64,000 nucleotides of DNA from Luteibacter aegosomatissinici (GCF_023078495.1 NZ_CP095742.1:3100001-3164000); one strand, 5' to 3'. Numbered from the stretch's first letter, positions 9,533-18,153 are shown. Numbers and translations are program-made. The notes: generated from the sequence alone by a model not told the origin.

Positions 9533-11287
9533 TTAGAACCGGGCATTCATTTCAAGCTGGAACACGTCGATCGAGAGCGGCGGGCCAAACACTTCCTTCG
9601 CGTTGAAGTAGCGCAGGCTCAACCATGAGTACTTCGAGATGCTGTAGCTGCCGCCCAGGATGAAACCCTTGGCGTTGGTGCCACCGAGGTGGAAATCCGG
9701 ATCGTTCAGGCCATCCAGCGTGGCGTCGGGCTGCAGGTACTTGTAGGCAAGGCTCACGTTCCAGTCGCCAGCCGCATGCGGGTCCGGATTACCCAGGGTG
9801 GCGCGGAACATCCAGCCCACCGGGCCGCTCTTGTAGGTGGACTCAGAAACATCGCCCGCACCGAAGTTGTTAACCAGGCGGTTGATGCCGACGTCGTCGC
9901 GGAACGCATCCCTGCGGTGGTAGGCCATGTTGCGGATGTAATCGCCTTCCAGGCGCAGCGGCGTATCCGCCACGTTCATGTCCAGGCGAGTGGTGGCATT
10001 AGCCACGTGGTAGTCGTACACCAGGCCGACGAACTGCGGCTGCGCGTAGCTGCTGGGCGAGTTCGGGTCGGGGATGATGTCGCGCAGAAGGAACAGCGAG
10101 TTGCCCTTCTGCATGAAGGTCGGGCGCGTGGCATCCGTGCTGCAATAGGTCACGCCCAGGTAAATCGGGCACGGATCGGAAAGCTGGCCTTGCATGTGAT
10201 CGAAGCGGTAATACGCCAGGGCGAACTTCCACTCCGCGTCATCGGCAAACTTCCACGAAGCACCGACCTGGGCACCCGTCATCCACTTGTCGCGGCTGGC
10301 GTTCTTGGTGCCCGCCTGCGACGGGAAGTCGTCGGACTGGTATTCAATCGGGAACATGCCTACCGTGGCGAAGGTCTTCACCTCGTCACTTGCTGCGACA
10401 TCGAAGTGGCTGGCGATACCATCGAAGTTCAGGTCGTCGGCATAAACGAGGTTGGTGCTGAGGAAGGGGTTCGGCATACGGCCGCCGGTGACCTTCACCC
10501 ATTCGGCCGGACTCCATGCCAGCCAGGCCTGGTCGAGCCACACGTTCTTCTTGCCCAGGCCACCACCGAGGTTCTGCGTGGTGGATACAGGGTTGTTGTC
10601 GTTGCCGGTGCCCAGGCGGATGCCGGCGGTCACGCCATCACCCAGGTTCACGTTGACGCCTAGCCGTGCGCGGATACGCAGCGAGTTGGTGCGGTTTTCC
10701 AGCGTATTGAGCTGCGGCGGCGGCACCACGCCGTTGAGGTCGTACGGGCCGTTGCGGTTGAGCGCGGCGAAATCGACCACCTGCGCGGCATTGCCCTTGT
10801 CGTAGTAGTGGAACTCGTCGCGCACGCGCATATCGCCCGTCCACTCGATCCTGTCCAGCCACTCGGGCAGCTTGCCGGGCTCGGCCCAATGTTCGCTCTT
10901 CGCCTGCGCCACCACTTCCTGGCGCAGCTCATCCTTGATCTGGTTGCGCACGACTTCTGGCACGTAGGTCACCCGCACCTGCCCCGGCGTGGCCGGTGCG
11001 GCATTGGCGGTGCCGGCCGCCTTCTGCGCCGCGGCCGCATCGGCGTTGGCCTGGGCGATCAGGCCATCGGCATCGGCCTGGGTCAGCACGCCGCGCTTCA
11101 CCAGCAAGCGGACCAGGTTGATCGTGGCGTTGTCCGACGGTGCGGACTGGGCGTGCGCGCCTCCGGCGCAAATGGCCAAACCGATGGCGGCGGCCAGCAG
11201 GGCGCGCGTGGGTCGCTGGCGTGCCTTTCCGATGGTCATGCGGGATCTCCGGGAAACAAGGGGCTTGGATGAGGTAGCGAGGTTCAT
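9533..11287 (-). CDS. Putative porin (Porin_5-like outer-membrane beta-barrel)
   Basis: A 584-aa outer-membrane protein. After a signal sequence ending GGAHAQS it has a short helical, Ala-rich stretch (about residues 55-110) and then a long barrel region opening with 'EWTGDMRVRDEFHYYDK', typical of the 'putative porin' family that accompanies TonB/ExbBD-linked exoprotein loci. It ends in an aromatic-rich strand with C-terminal Phe (ARF), the usual barrel-assembly signal. The first Met (11287) overlaps the tonB stop by 4 bp. A second possible start (MTIGKARQRP) lies 48 nt downstream and would give a more conventional signal peptide. It probably works with the TpsB transporter or supplies an additional outer-membrane path; the substrate is unknown. 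Confidence 0.85.
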   Translation of the reverse strand: MNLATSSKPLVSRRSRMTIGKARQRPTRALLAAAIGLAICAGGAHAQSAPSDNATINLVRLLVKRGVLTQADADGLIAQANADAAAAQKAAGTANAAPATPGQVRVTYVPEVVRNQIKDELRQEVVAQAKSEHWAEPGKLPEWLDRIEWTGDMRVRDEFHYYDKGNAAQVVDFAALNRNGPYDLNGVVPPPQLNTLENRTNSLRIRARLGVNVNLGDGVTAGIRLGTGNDNNPVSTTQNLGGGLGKKNVWLDQAWLAWSPAEWVKVTGGRMPNPFLSTNLVYADDLNFDGIASHFDVAASDEVKTFATVGMFPIEYQSDDFPSQAGTKNASRDKWMTGAQVGASWKFADDAEWKFALAYYRFDHMQGQLSDPCPIYLGVTYCSTDATRPTFMQKGNSLFLLRDIIPDPNSPSSYAQPQFVGLVYDYHVANATTRLDMNVADTPLRLEGDYIRNMAYHRRDAFRDDVGINRLVNNFGAGDVSESTYKSGPVGWMFRATLGNPDPHAAGDWNVSLAYKYLQPDATLDGLNDPDFHLGGTNAKGFILGGSYSISKYSWLSLRYFNAKEVFGPPLSIDVFQLEMNARF

Positions 11288-11964
11288 GCGGGGCGTTTCC
11301 CGCGAATGGACACGCGGAGGGGGAAATGCAGTGACGAAGGCGGCGCGACATCGATACGGGGCATCGCGCGCAGCGCTTCGATCAGTGCTTCATCGGTTTG
11401 CGGGTTGCCGCTGGATTGCGAGAGCTCGGCGCGGACCAGGCGGCCATCGGCATCCAGCCACACATCGGCGTGCACATCGAACGACAGGCGGTTGACCTTG
11501 TCGTTGCGCTGGATGGCCTGCTGGATCGCATAGCCGAGGTACTGGTCGTAGCTGCCGGTACCGGTGCCGTTGCCGCCACCGGAGCCGACCATGCCGCCAC
11601 CCGTGCCCGCGCCGATGTTGAAGCTATCGCTGCCGGCCTGGGCATCGGTATTCATCGTCACGGCCTTGGCCACATCGTTACTGGGCTTGGGCGCATCCAC
11701 CGGCTTTTGCGGCTGATCGAGCGGCTTCTCCTCCACCGGCTTGATCTTCTCTTCGGTTTTGGTCGGCTCCGGCGGCTTTTCCTTCGGCGGCGGCGGGGGC
11801 GACGGCAACGGTGTAATCGTCGCGACGCGCGGCGCCTCGCGGCGCACGCCGACCGTGCTGGCCGCGAAATGCCAGATCAGCGCGACGAGGCCGAGGAACA
11901 CCACCGCGCCAACGGCGGGGCCGAGCCAGCGGCGTGGTGGGCGGCGTGGTTCAAAAACGTCCAC
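11284..11964 (-). CDS. tonB: TonB-family energy transducer
   Basis: A 226-aa protein with classic TonB layout: short cytoplasmic N-terminus, one membrane anchor at about residues 14-31 (GPAVGAVVFLGLVALIW), then a Pro/Lys/Glu-rich periplasm-spanning segment (residues ~48-95, 'PSPPPPPKEKPPEPTK'). A Gly-rich linker and a C-terminal TonB domain (residues ~135-225) follow, with 'LDADGRLVRAELSQSSGNP' and 'ALRAMP'. It sits directly after exbD (4-bp gap) and is coupled to the porin gene by ATGA. It would transmit proton-motive force from the dedicated ExbB-fusion/ExbD channel to an outer-membrane partner of this locus, most likely the porin, the TpsB protein or the STN protein. Confidence 0.9.
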   Translation of the reverse strand: MDVFEPRRPPRRWLGPAVGAVVFLGLVALIWHFAASTVGVRREAPRVATITPLPSPPPPPKEKPPEPTKTEEKIKPVEEKPLDQPQKPVDAPKPSNDVAKAVTMNTDAQAGSDSFNIGAGTGGGMVGSGGGNGTGTGSYDQYLGYAIQQAIQRNDKVNRLSFDVHADVWLDADGRLVRAELSQSSGNPQTDEALIEALRAMPRIDVAPPSSLHFPLRVSIRGKRPA

Positions 11965-11968
11965 GCCA

Positions 11969-12376
11969 TTAACCCTTCGGCGCCTTGCCGGTCACGAGGC
12001 CCACCTGCGGCAGATCTACCCTGCGTAGCAGGTCCAGGATGTCCATCACCTTCTGGTATTGCACGGTGGAATCGCCCTTCACCACCACCGGGAAATCCGG
12101 CGTCAGTGCTTTCAGCGAACGCAGGCGCTGCTCCAGTTCGGCCAGGGTCACCGGATACGCATCGAGGTACACCTGGCCGGTGTCGGAGATGGTGATGGCC
12201 TTGGTCTGCGGTTTGGCCATGCTCACCGCGGCCGATGCCTTGGGCAGGTTCACCTTGATGCCCTGCACCGACGCGGTCGTCATGATGATGAAGATGACGA
12301 GCAGCACGTACGCCAGATCGAGCATCGGCGTGATGTTGATGTCGTCATACGGCTTGTCGTCGTCCTGGGCGCGCAT
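11969..12376 (-). CDS. exbD: ExbD/TolR-family biopolymer transport protein
   Basis: A 135-aa protein with N-terminal 'DDINITPMLDLAYVLLVIFII', the ExbD/TolR transmembrane helix carrying the proton-carrying Asp (in PMLD), followed by the small periplasmic domain. It lies 12 bp downstream of the ExbB-fusion gene and 4 bp upstream of tonB, so the three form a complete Ton motor. Length matches ordinary ExbD proteins. It is dedicated to this locus rather than general iron uptake, judging from the operon. Confidence 0.93.
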   Translation of the reverse strand: MRAQDDDKPYDDINITPMLDLAYVLLVIFIIMTTASVQGIKVNLPKASAAVSMAKPQTKAITISDTGQVYLDAYPVTLAELEQRLRSLKALTPDFPVVVKGDSTVQYQKVMDILDLLRRVDLPQVGLVTGKAPKG

Positions 12377-12388
12377 GGCGGCGTGTCC

Positions 12389-14173
12389 TTACGCGGCGAC
12401 CGCGGCGGGAGCCACGGTGCGCTGCTGCTCGGCCAGGCGGGTCACGAACTCATCCACGAACACCTGCATGTTGGCAGTGACGTTCTTGTTGCGGATGAGC
12501 AGGTAGTTGTAGCCAAACAGCGCCGGGATGGCGACGAACAGGCCGGCCACGGTGGCGAGCAGCGCGGCGGCGATACCCGGGGCGATGGCGTTGACGTTCA
12601 CGTCGCCGGCCGCCGCGATCGCCGCGAACGTGATCATGACGCCGACCACGGTACCGAGCAGGCCAAGGAACGGGCCGCCGGAGATGGCGATGGTGAGCAT
12701 CACCATCGATTTGGCCAGTCGCTGGTTTTCACGCACCATCGTGGAATCCATGGTGGCGCGGATGGCTTCGATCGATTCCGGGGCGATATGGTCATGACCG
12801 TCCGCGTCGCGGCGGTTCCACACTTCACCGGCACCCACCTTGTAGAGGCGGTAGAGCGAGGCATCACCGAGGCGCGCGGCGGCCGGGTCACGCGAGAGAG
12901 CAAGGATGTTGCGGCCCTGCTTGCGGAACGCATCGAGGAACTCATCGTTGGCGCGGCTCACGCGGTTCACGTACGAAGCGCGCTGCCACATCACGACCCA
13001 CGAGATCACGGCCATGACGAGCAGGATGCCGATCACGACCCAGGCGTCCGCCGTCACCGACTTCACGATGATCCCGAAGTAGCCGAAGCCGACACCGGCC
13101 TGCTTCTCGTCCGTGCCGTAGGCCACCAACTTCGATTCCGCACCCTGCGCCTGTGCATCGACGGCGATCAGCGCGGCGGGGCGTGCCACGCGGGAAATGC
13201 GAACTTCATCCATGAGGCCCGCGAACGCCGTACCGGCGTTCGGCGCATCGGCGCTATCGCTTCCGAGCGTGGCTTCCGTGTTCAGCGCTGGCAGTGCGGC
13301 GGCGAGCGTTGCATACGGCTTGCCATCCACGAAGAGCTGGATATTGCCATCGGCGGCGGTCACGGCCACGTGTGCCCACGCGGCGGCCTTCAGCGGCTCA
13401 CCCGGCGTGCTGGCGGGAGCGGCATCGCCCTCGCCTACCTGCACGAACGGCGCACCGTTCTGCAGGCCGATGATCAGTTCTTGCGTGCCCTGGCGGCGAG
13501 CGTACAGCGTGACACGCCCATCGCTCACCGCATCCGGCTTCACCCACGCACTGAACGTAAACGCACCGCCCTGGGCCAGGGCCATCGATACCGCACCCGG
13601 GATCCTGAGGCCTTGCTTGCCATCGAAGCGGGCGGCCTTGCCAATGATACCGTCCACGGTGGCAACGCTGCCCGCCGCGTTGTTGGCGTAGGCCGTGGCA
13701 TCGCGCGGGGCGCTACCCGCGGCGTCTTCAAAATGGTAGACCGCGGCGTAGTCGGCATCGAACGTGGCCGCACCCTTGTCGCCACCCTGCGCCTTCGGGT
13801 TGCCGTAGTACATCCACACCTGCTGCTGCGCATCGGCGCCCAGCTGCGGCACATCCACCCAGACCAGGGCCACGCCCAGCACCGGATCGAAGCTCTCGAC
13901 CTGGTAGTTCAGCGGCGTCTTGTCATCGGCGGCGACGAAACGGATGTCGTTACCGGATTCCGAAACGCCATCGAACGTGAAGTTGCCTGAGTGCAGACGA
14001 ATCAGCATGGGCACACGGCCCACGGCCGTCGATACATTGCCGCCCTTGGCGGTGGTATCGAGGGTGATGGCCTTGCGGTAGGCAAAATCCTGGTTCCACC
14101 ACGACGCATCGGCGGCATGGGCAGCCGGCGCAAGGCCGATCAACATGGAGGCGAGGAACAGAAGTCGTTTCAC
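12389..14173 (-). CDS. DUF2341-LamG-ExbB fusion: proton channel with exported lectin-like domains
   Basis: A 594-aa fusion. A cleavable signal peptide (MKRLLFLASMLIGLAPAAHA) leads into a DUF2341 domain (about residues 25-135, beginning WWNQDFAYRKAI). A LamG/concanavalin-like beta-sandwich follows (about 140-335, with 'AVYHFEDAAGS', 'FTFSAWVKPD' and 'LFVDGKPY'). The C-terminal part (about 370-590) is a MotA/TolQ/ExbB channel with three membrane segments and the 'GPFLGLLGTVVGVM' signature. Ordinary ExbB lacks the exported half. Fusions of this kind are known in databases next to TonB/ExbD, but the job of the sandwich domain is not established. It could sense or hold a glycan or the exoprotein near the motor. 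The start is 34 bp after the TpsB stop. Confidence 0.92.
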   Translation of the reverse strand: MKRLLFLASMLIGLAPAAHAADASWWNQDFAYRKAITLDTTAKGGNVSTAVGRVPMLIRLHSGNFTFDGVSESGNDIRFVAADDKTPLNYQVESFDPVLGVALVWVDVPQLGADAQQQVWMYYGNPKAQGGDKGAATFDADYAAVYHFEDAAGSAPRDATAYANNAAGSVATVDGIIGKAARFDGKQGLRIPGAVSMALAQGGAFTFSAWVKPDAVSDGRVTLYARRQGTQELIIGLQNGAPFVQVGEGDAAPASTPGEPLKAAAWAHVAVTAADGNIQLFVDGKPYATLAAALPALNTEATLGSDSADAPNAGTAFAGLMDEVRISRVARPAALIAVDAQAQGAESKLVAYGTDEKQAGVGFGYFGIIVKSVTADAWVVIGILLVMAVISWVVMWQRASYVNRVSRANDEFLDAFRKQGRNILALSRDPAAARLGDASLYRLYKVGAGEVWNRRDADGHDHIAPESIEAIRATMDSTMVRENQRLAKSMVMLTIAISGGPFLGLLGTVVGVMITFAAIAAAGDVNVNAIAPGIAAALLATVAGLFVAIPALFGYNYLLIRNKNVTANMQVFVDEFVTRLAEQQRTVAPAAVAA

Positions 14174-14207
14174 GGTGGTACCCCTGGGTGGTTGCCCTAG
14201 CGCCCGG

Positions 14208-15815
14208 TCAGAGCTCGGCCTTGAGAGAAAAATGAATACGGGTGTCGTGGGCCTTCGTGGCCTGCCCGTCGTTGAGCGGGTAAGCGATCTCGAAGGCGCC
14301 GGTGGCGATGTTGAACAGCTGGAAGCGCGTGCCTACGCCCACGCTGGATAGGTCGTAGGTCTTCACCGTGCGGCTGCCGGCATCCGGGTTGTTCGCATCG
14401 ATGAGCTGCGGTAGTGCGTTCATCAGCTGCAGGTGCGCGCCATCGGCAAACGCGAGGAAGCGCCAGTCGTTCACCCAGCCACCGATGTGCGAGCCGATCG
14501 ACGGCGTACGCAGTTCCATGGATCCGATGACGCCGTGGTCGGCCGTCTCTTCGGCCTCAAGGTAGCCGCGCACCGTGCTCTCGCCGCCGGCGGCGAACTG
14601 TTCGCTGGATACGAGCGATGACGTGGAGAGCTGCAGCGCTAGGCGGCCGACCAGGCTCCAGCCATTGTCGAAGTTGCGGGTGTGCCCGCCTTCGGCCTTG
14701 ACGTAGAAGAAGTTCTGCCGCGCCTTGTAGCGCTGGTTATCGAACTCCGCAGCGCTGCTGCCGCCCGCGCGGAAGCCAGCGACGCCACCGAGCGACATGG
14801 TGCTCAGCGACTTTTCGCCGACGCGCTGCCCCTGGTAGGTCACGCTCACCGGGATGTACGTGATGGGCGCCTTCGAGGTGTCCTCGCCCAGTACAAGGTT
14901 CTGGTCGAAGTGCTTGCGGGTGACGCCAAGCGAGAGCGATTGCGAGTACTCGCCATGGGTAGGCAGGTTGCGCACGAAGGTGAAACCGAACGCATTGCCC
15001 TTGCCCAGCACGGTAGTGCCGCCCACGGCGTTGGCGTTGCTGTTGGACTTGTAGCCGGAGGCCAGCATGCTCCAGTCGGTGTTGAACGGCACGAGGTACG
15101 AGCCGGCCCACACTTCCGAGCTGTTACGGTCCTGCGGTGCGACGATATAGGTGAGCGAGGCCGCGTGGCCCTGCTGGAACAGGTTGTCATCACGGATGCT
15201 GGCGACGGTGCGCAGTTCCGGCGTGTTCACGCTGTGGTCGTTGTTGACTTCCAGGCTGGCGGTGACCGGCTTGTTGTCATTGACCTTCAGGGTGACATCC
15301 ATCGTGTTGGGCAGCTTGCCCGGGGTGAGCACCGGAACCACCTGCGCACCAGCGCGGCGGTTCACATCGGTGAGCTGCTGCTGCGCCGCGCTGAAGTTCG
15401 GCACGTCGCCTTCGGTCAGGGCCGGTACGCCCTCGCGAATCTCCTTGGGCGAACGGTATATCGCGCCTTCCACGCGCACGCGCCCGATGGTGTTCTCCGT
15501 GACCTGCAGGCGGATCACGCCTTCCTTCACCTGCTGCGGCGGGATATCCACCACTACCGACTGGAAGCCGTGCGCCTGGTACACCTTCTGCAATGCATCG
15601 CGCGCGCCACTTACATCATTCATCGATTTGCCGGGACCCAGGAACGGGTACACCGCGGTTTCGATATCGAGGGCTTGCAGCGTGGTGTTGCCGTCGACGA
15701 CGTATTCGTTCACATCGAACGACTGCGGCGCATCCTGCGCGGTGGCATGGGCGGTAAGCCCCAACGCGATGGCGGTGGCCAGGGCCAACACCCGCGGGTT
15801 TGCGGCACGCTTCAT
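14208..15815 (-). CDS. TpsB/FhaC-family two-partner secretion transporter (ShlB/HecB type)
   Basis: A 535-aa outer-membrane Omp85-superfamily transporter predicted to export the large exoprotein. From the ATG at 15815 it has a signal peptide ending 'GLTAHATAQ' and POTRA domains (about residues 30-185, with 'DISGARDALQKVYQAHG'-like sequence and 'GVIRLQVTENTIGRVRVEG'). A 16-strand barrel follows, containing the TpsB signature region ('FNTDWSMLASGYKS'; 'GGESTVRGY' for the conserved VRGY/F motif of the constriction loop) and a C-terminal strand ending in Leu. An upstream in-frame ATG (15899) exists, but the signal peptide fits only the 15815 start. It is preceded by a 135-bp gap holding a candidate ECF promoter, so it may head its own transcription unit. 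Confidence 0.93.
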   Translation of the reverse strand: MKRAANPRVLALATAIALGLTAHATAQDAPQSFDVNEYVVDGNTTLQALDIETAVYPFLGPGKSMNDVSGARDALQKVYQAHGFQSVVVDIPPQQVKEGVIRLQVTENTIGRVRVEGAIYRSPKEIREGVPALTEGDVPNFSAAQQQLTDVNRRAGAQVVPVLTPGKLPNTMDVTLKVNDNKPVTASLEVNNDHSVNTPELRTVASIRDDNLFQQGHAASLTYIVAPQDRNSSEVWAGSYLVPFNTDWSMLASGYKSNSNANAVGGTTVLGKGNAFGFTFVRNLPTHGEYSQSLSLGVTRKHFDQNLVLGEDTSKAPITYIPVSVTYQGQRVGEKSLSTMSLGGVAGFRAGGSSAAEFDNQRYKARQNFFYVKAEGGHTRNFDNGWSLVGRLALQLSTSSLVSSEQFAAGGESTVRGYLEAEETADHGVIGSMELRTPSIGSHIGGWVNDWRFLAFADGAHLQLMNALPQLIDANNPDAGSRTVKTYDLSSVGVGTRFQLFNIATGAFEIAYPLNDGQATKAHDTRIHFSLKAEL

Positions 15816-15874
15816 GCGTTCACCCGAAATGCTCGTGTACCCACGCGGACTTTCCCCTGTGTTCCGTTTGCCCC

Positions 15875-15907
15875 TTAGACGCGTGGGCTGGGGTGGCACT
15901 GAACCGG
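15875..15907 (-). promoter_or_regulatory. Candidate ECF-sigma promoter upstream of tpsB
   Basis: On the minus strand this reads CCGGTTCAG followed 17 nt later by CGTCTAA, an ECF-like -35/-10 arrangement, 60 nt before the tpsB ATG and inside the only sizeable gap of the operon. The same bipartite pattern with identical spacing occurs at 18203-18235 ahead of a small secreted-protein gene. I infer recognition by the FecI-type sigma factor encoded just upstream; this rests on sequence similarity and position only. Confidence 0.5.
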
Positions 15908-15950
15908 TGTCACGAAAAATTCATGCGGCCCCGCATGGCCCGCGCGCCGC

Positions 15951-16919
15951 CTAGCTCAAAAGCACCCAGCCACCGGGCAAATGCGTGGCATGCGCGCCAT
16001 AGGCATCCTCGATCAGCGTGGCTACCTCACCCATCTGATCCAGCGTGAAACGCGCATGGACGCGGCGCTCGCCTAAGGTGCGGTCGGTGATGACGATGCG
16101 CCCTGGCCGGTAGCGATTGATATCCGCCACGACATCGGCCAGTGGCTGGTTGTCATAGATAAGCACGCGATCGCGCCACGCAAGTGCGGTATCAAGATTC
16201 ACCGCCACGGGTGCGCCTATGCCGCTGTCGTCGAACGCCACCTGCTGCGATGGCTTCACGGGCACATTGGCGCCCGCACGGTTGATCACCGTCTGGCCAC
16301 CCAGGCAGGTCACGGTGGCGGTCGCATCCGCGCAACGCACGGCGAACGAGGCACCCGGTGACGAGAACAGCCGCCCATCGGCCACCTCGACCACGAACGG
16401 CTCCTTGCGGGCCGCATCAATCCTTACCACGGCCTCGCCCTGGCGCAGGTGCATGCCGGTCACCGTGCCGCCTTGCTCGCGTACGGCAATATCGGTATCG
16501 GTGTTCATTTCCAGCGACACGCCGGGCGCGATGGAAAGCGTCTTCTGCTGGCCTACCCGGGTACGCAGGGTACGGCCATCGGGCGTGGAGCCCTGGCCGA
16601 ACACATCGCTGCGTACCATGAGCAAGCCCGCCACCGATGCCGCCAGCGCGCCGCCAATGAACGCGCGGCGTGACATGCGCACATCGTGCCGTGCCCTGGC
16701 CCGGCCGCGCGTTCGCTGCTCGTGCTCACGCAGGGCGGCGGCGGGCCCAAGCGCCTCCCACAGGGCACGCGCCCGTGCGAATGCCAGGGCGTGCTCCTGG
16801 CTTTCGGCGCACCAGCGGCGAAAAGCCTCGCCATCCTCGCGGGTAGCGGTGCCTGAGGTGAGGTGGACCAGCCAGGCGTGCGCGTGGCTGTCGCTGTCAT
16901 GGCGGTGTAAGGGTTCCAT
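15951..16919 (-). CDS. FecR-family anti-sigma regulator with twin-arginine motif
   Basis: About 322 aa. The N-terminal ~80 residues form the cytoplasmic sigma-binding FecR domain ('WLVHLTSGTATREDGEAFRRW', DUF4880-like, ending in an Arg-rich stretch). Next come 'SRRAFIGGALAAS' (RR at residues 84-85), a good Tat signal plus membrane segment, then the periplasmic FecR beta domain ('VSLEMNTDTDIAV') and a C-terminal STN-like region ('QPLADVVADINRYRPGRIVI'). The chosen ATG (16919) lies 5 nt after the sigma stop; a TTG at 16928 would overlap that stop. By family it holds the sigma factor inactive until the STN protein signals. Confidence 0.9.
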   Translation of the reverse strand: MEPLHRHDSDSHAHAWLVHLTSGTATREDGEAFRRWCAESQEHALAFARARALWEALGPAAALREHEQRTRGRARARHDVRMSRRAFIGGALAASVAGLLMVRSDVFGQGSTPDGRTLRTRVGQQKTLSIAPGVSLEMNTDTDIAVREQGGTVTGMHLRQGEAVVRIDAARKEPFVVEVADGRLFSSPGASFAVRCADATATVTCLGGQTVINRAGANVPVKPSQQVAFDDSGIGAPVAVNLDTALAWRDRVLIYDNQPLADVVADINRYRPGRIVITDRTLGERRVHARFTLDQMGEVATLIEDAYGAHATHLPGGWVLLS

Positions 16920-16924
16920 AACCG

Positions 16925-17467
16925 TCAAGACGTTTCCCGCGCCCCGGGACCGAACCGCTGGAACACTCGACGCCCCGTTTTCGTGGCACAGGTCTCAAGG
17001 GCCTTCTTCAGTTCCTTGCCCACCATGCGCACGGAGATGCCGTGGTGGGCCGCGATATCGGCCTGCGGAAGCTCATCCACGCGCGCGGCGATCAGGATGT
17101 CCCGCTGCCGCCGGGTCAGGGCATCCAGCGCCACGCTGAGCGCAGCGATGTCCTGCTGGGCCGTCAGCACGATGGAGGGCTCCACCACATCATCCACGGC
17201 GTGCAGTAATTCATCGACCTCCTCCCCGGTTAGCAGGCGGCCCTGCGCACGGTGATGGTCGGCGGCCATGTTAAGCGCCATGCGGAACAGGTAACTCGTG
17301 GGGTGCGTAGCATGGCCCTCGGGCATGGCCAGCTTTTCCACGCGCAGGTAGGTCTCCTGCATGACATCGTCGGCGAGGTCATCCGAGCGCAGCCGGCGGC
17401 GCAGGCGGCGGCGGAAATCCTCGTAATTGGCGAGGAACAGGCCCAGGAGCGATGCATCACCGTTCAT
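16925..17467 (-). CDS. FecI-type ECF RNA polymerase sigma factor
   Basis: A 180-aa ECF sigma factor. Region 2 has 'SDDLADDVMQETYLRVEKL' and 'SYLFRMALNMAADHHR'; region 4 has 'ALTRRQRDILIAARVDELP' and a helix-turn-helix 'ADIAAHHGISVRMVGKELKKAL'. The ATG at 17467 overlaps the stop of the STN gene (ATGA), which decides it over an in-frame GTG at 17479. With the STN protein upstream and FecR downstream it forms a complete cell-surface-signalling module. Likely targets are the two bipartite motifs at 15875-15907 and 18203-18235. Confidence 0.93.
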   Translation of the reverse strand: MNGDASLLGLFLANYEDFRRRLRRRLRSDDLADDVMQETYLRVEKLAMPEGHATHPTSYLFRMALNMAADHHRAQGRLLTGEEVDELLHAVDDVVEPSIVLTAQQDIAALSVALDALTRRQRDILIAARVDELPQADIAAHHGISVRMVGKELKKALETCATKTGRRVFQRFGPGARETS

Positions 17468-18153
17468 GCCGCCCCGCACGCGTCGATACGCGAGGGCGCG
17501 AGCAACACAGTAAATGGGCTGGCGGCGGCGAGGCGTGCCGGCACGCGGGCGCGGCGTATGGCACCCACGACGCGGGCATCGCGCTCGCCATCATCGGAAG
17601 GGGCCAGCGCGACCACATCAGCGACGTGACCACTCGCATCGATCCAAATTTGCAGCGCAAGACGGAAACTGCCTGGGCGAGTATCCCTGCGCACGCATAG
17701 CACCTGCTCAACAGCACGCTGCAATTCGGCAGCATCGTTTTCGGCAAGCTCGGGAGTGGCGGGTGGTGGCGCGCCCACGAGTTCCGTGGCATCCGCCGGT
17801 GTGGCATTAACCGTGAACGCGTTCATCGAACTGAAATGCGCGTTGAGGCCGGTGCCGACCAGCAGAATGCGTAGTCCATCGCGCGGGCTCGCATCACCAT
17901 GCAGGCCTGGCGAGTCGCGACCAGCCACCAGTGCATCATCGAAAAGCACCGCAATACCCGTGGTTTCGCTGAACGCGCGCAATGCGCCGGCCAGCGGCTG
18001 GGCATCGATATCAAAGCGCGTCGGTCCATGCGTAATCCCTGGCGTGGTATCCCCTCCCCATGGCGCCGCCTGCACCGTGCCAAAGCACAGCACACAGGCC
18101 AGTAGCGCGAGGACACAACGTGTCACGATCGGTCCTCGGGCAAGCCAACGCAT
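17464..18153 (-). CDS. STN-domain signalling protein with TonB-like C-terminus (VreA-like, no barrel)
   Basis: About 229 aa from the ATG at 18153; a GTG at 18195 is also in frame. A signal peptide (…VLALLACVLCFGTVQA) precedes an STN domain (about residues 45-115: 'FDIDAQPLAGALRAFSETTG', 'DALVAG', 'GLRILLVGTGL'). A linker and a C-terminal TonB_C-like fold follow ('ALQIWIDASGHVADVVAL', 'DARVVGAIRRARVPARL'). There is no plug or beta-barrel, so it is not a TonB-dependent receptor. In P. aeruginosa the PUMA3 component VreA has a comparable receptor-less design. It probably relays a periplasmic or outer-membrane signal to FecR. It is the first gene of the operon and is coupled to the sigma gene by ATGA. 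Confidence 0.85.
   Translation of the reverse strand: MRWLARGPIVTRCVLALLACVLCFGTVQAAPWGGDTTPGITHGPTRFDIDAQPLAGALRAFSETTGIAVLFDDALVAGRDSPGLHGDASPRDGLRILLVGTGLNAHFSSMNAFTVNATPADATELVGAPPPATPELAENDAAELQRAVEQVLCVRRDTRPGSFRLALQIWIDASGHVADVVALAPSDDGERDARVVGAIRRARVPARLAAASPFTVLLAPSRIDACGAA

Noticed and set aside
12059-13990. 643-codon plus-strand frame opposite the ExbB fusion and ExbD
   Set aside because: Arg/His-rich nonsense composition; the opposite strand has clear signal peptide, LamG, ExbB and ExbD motifs.
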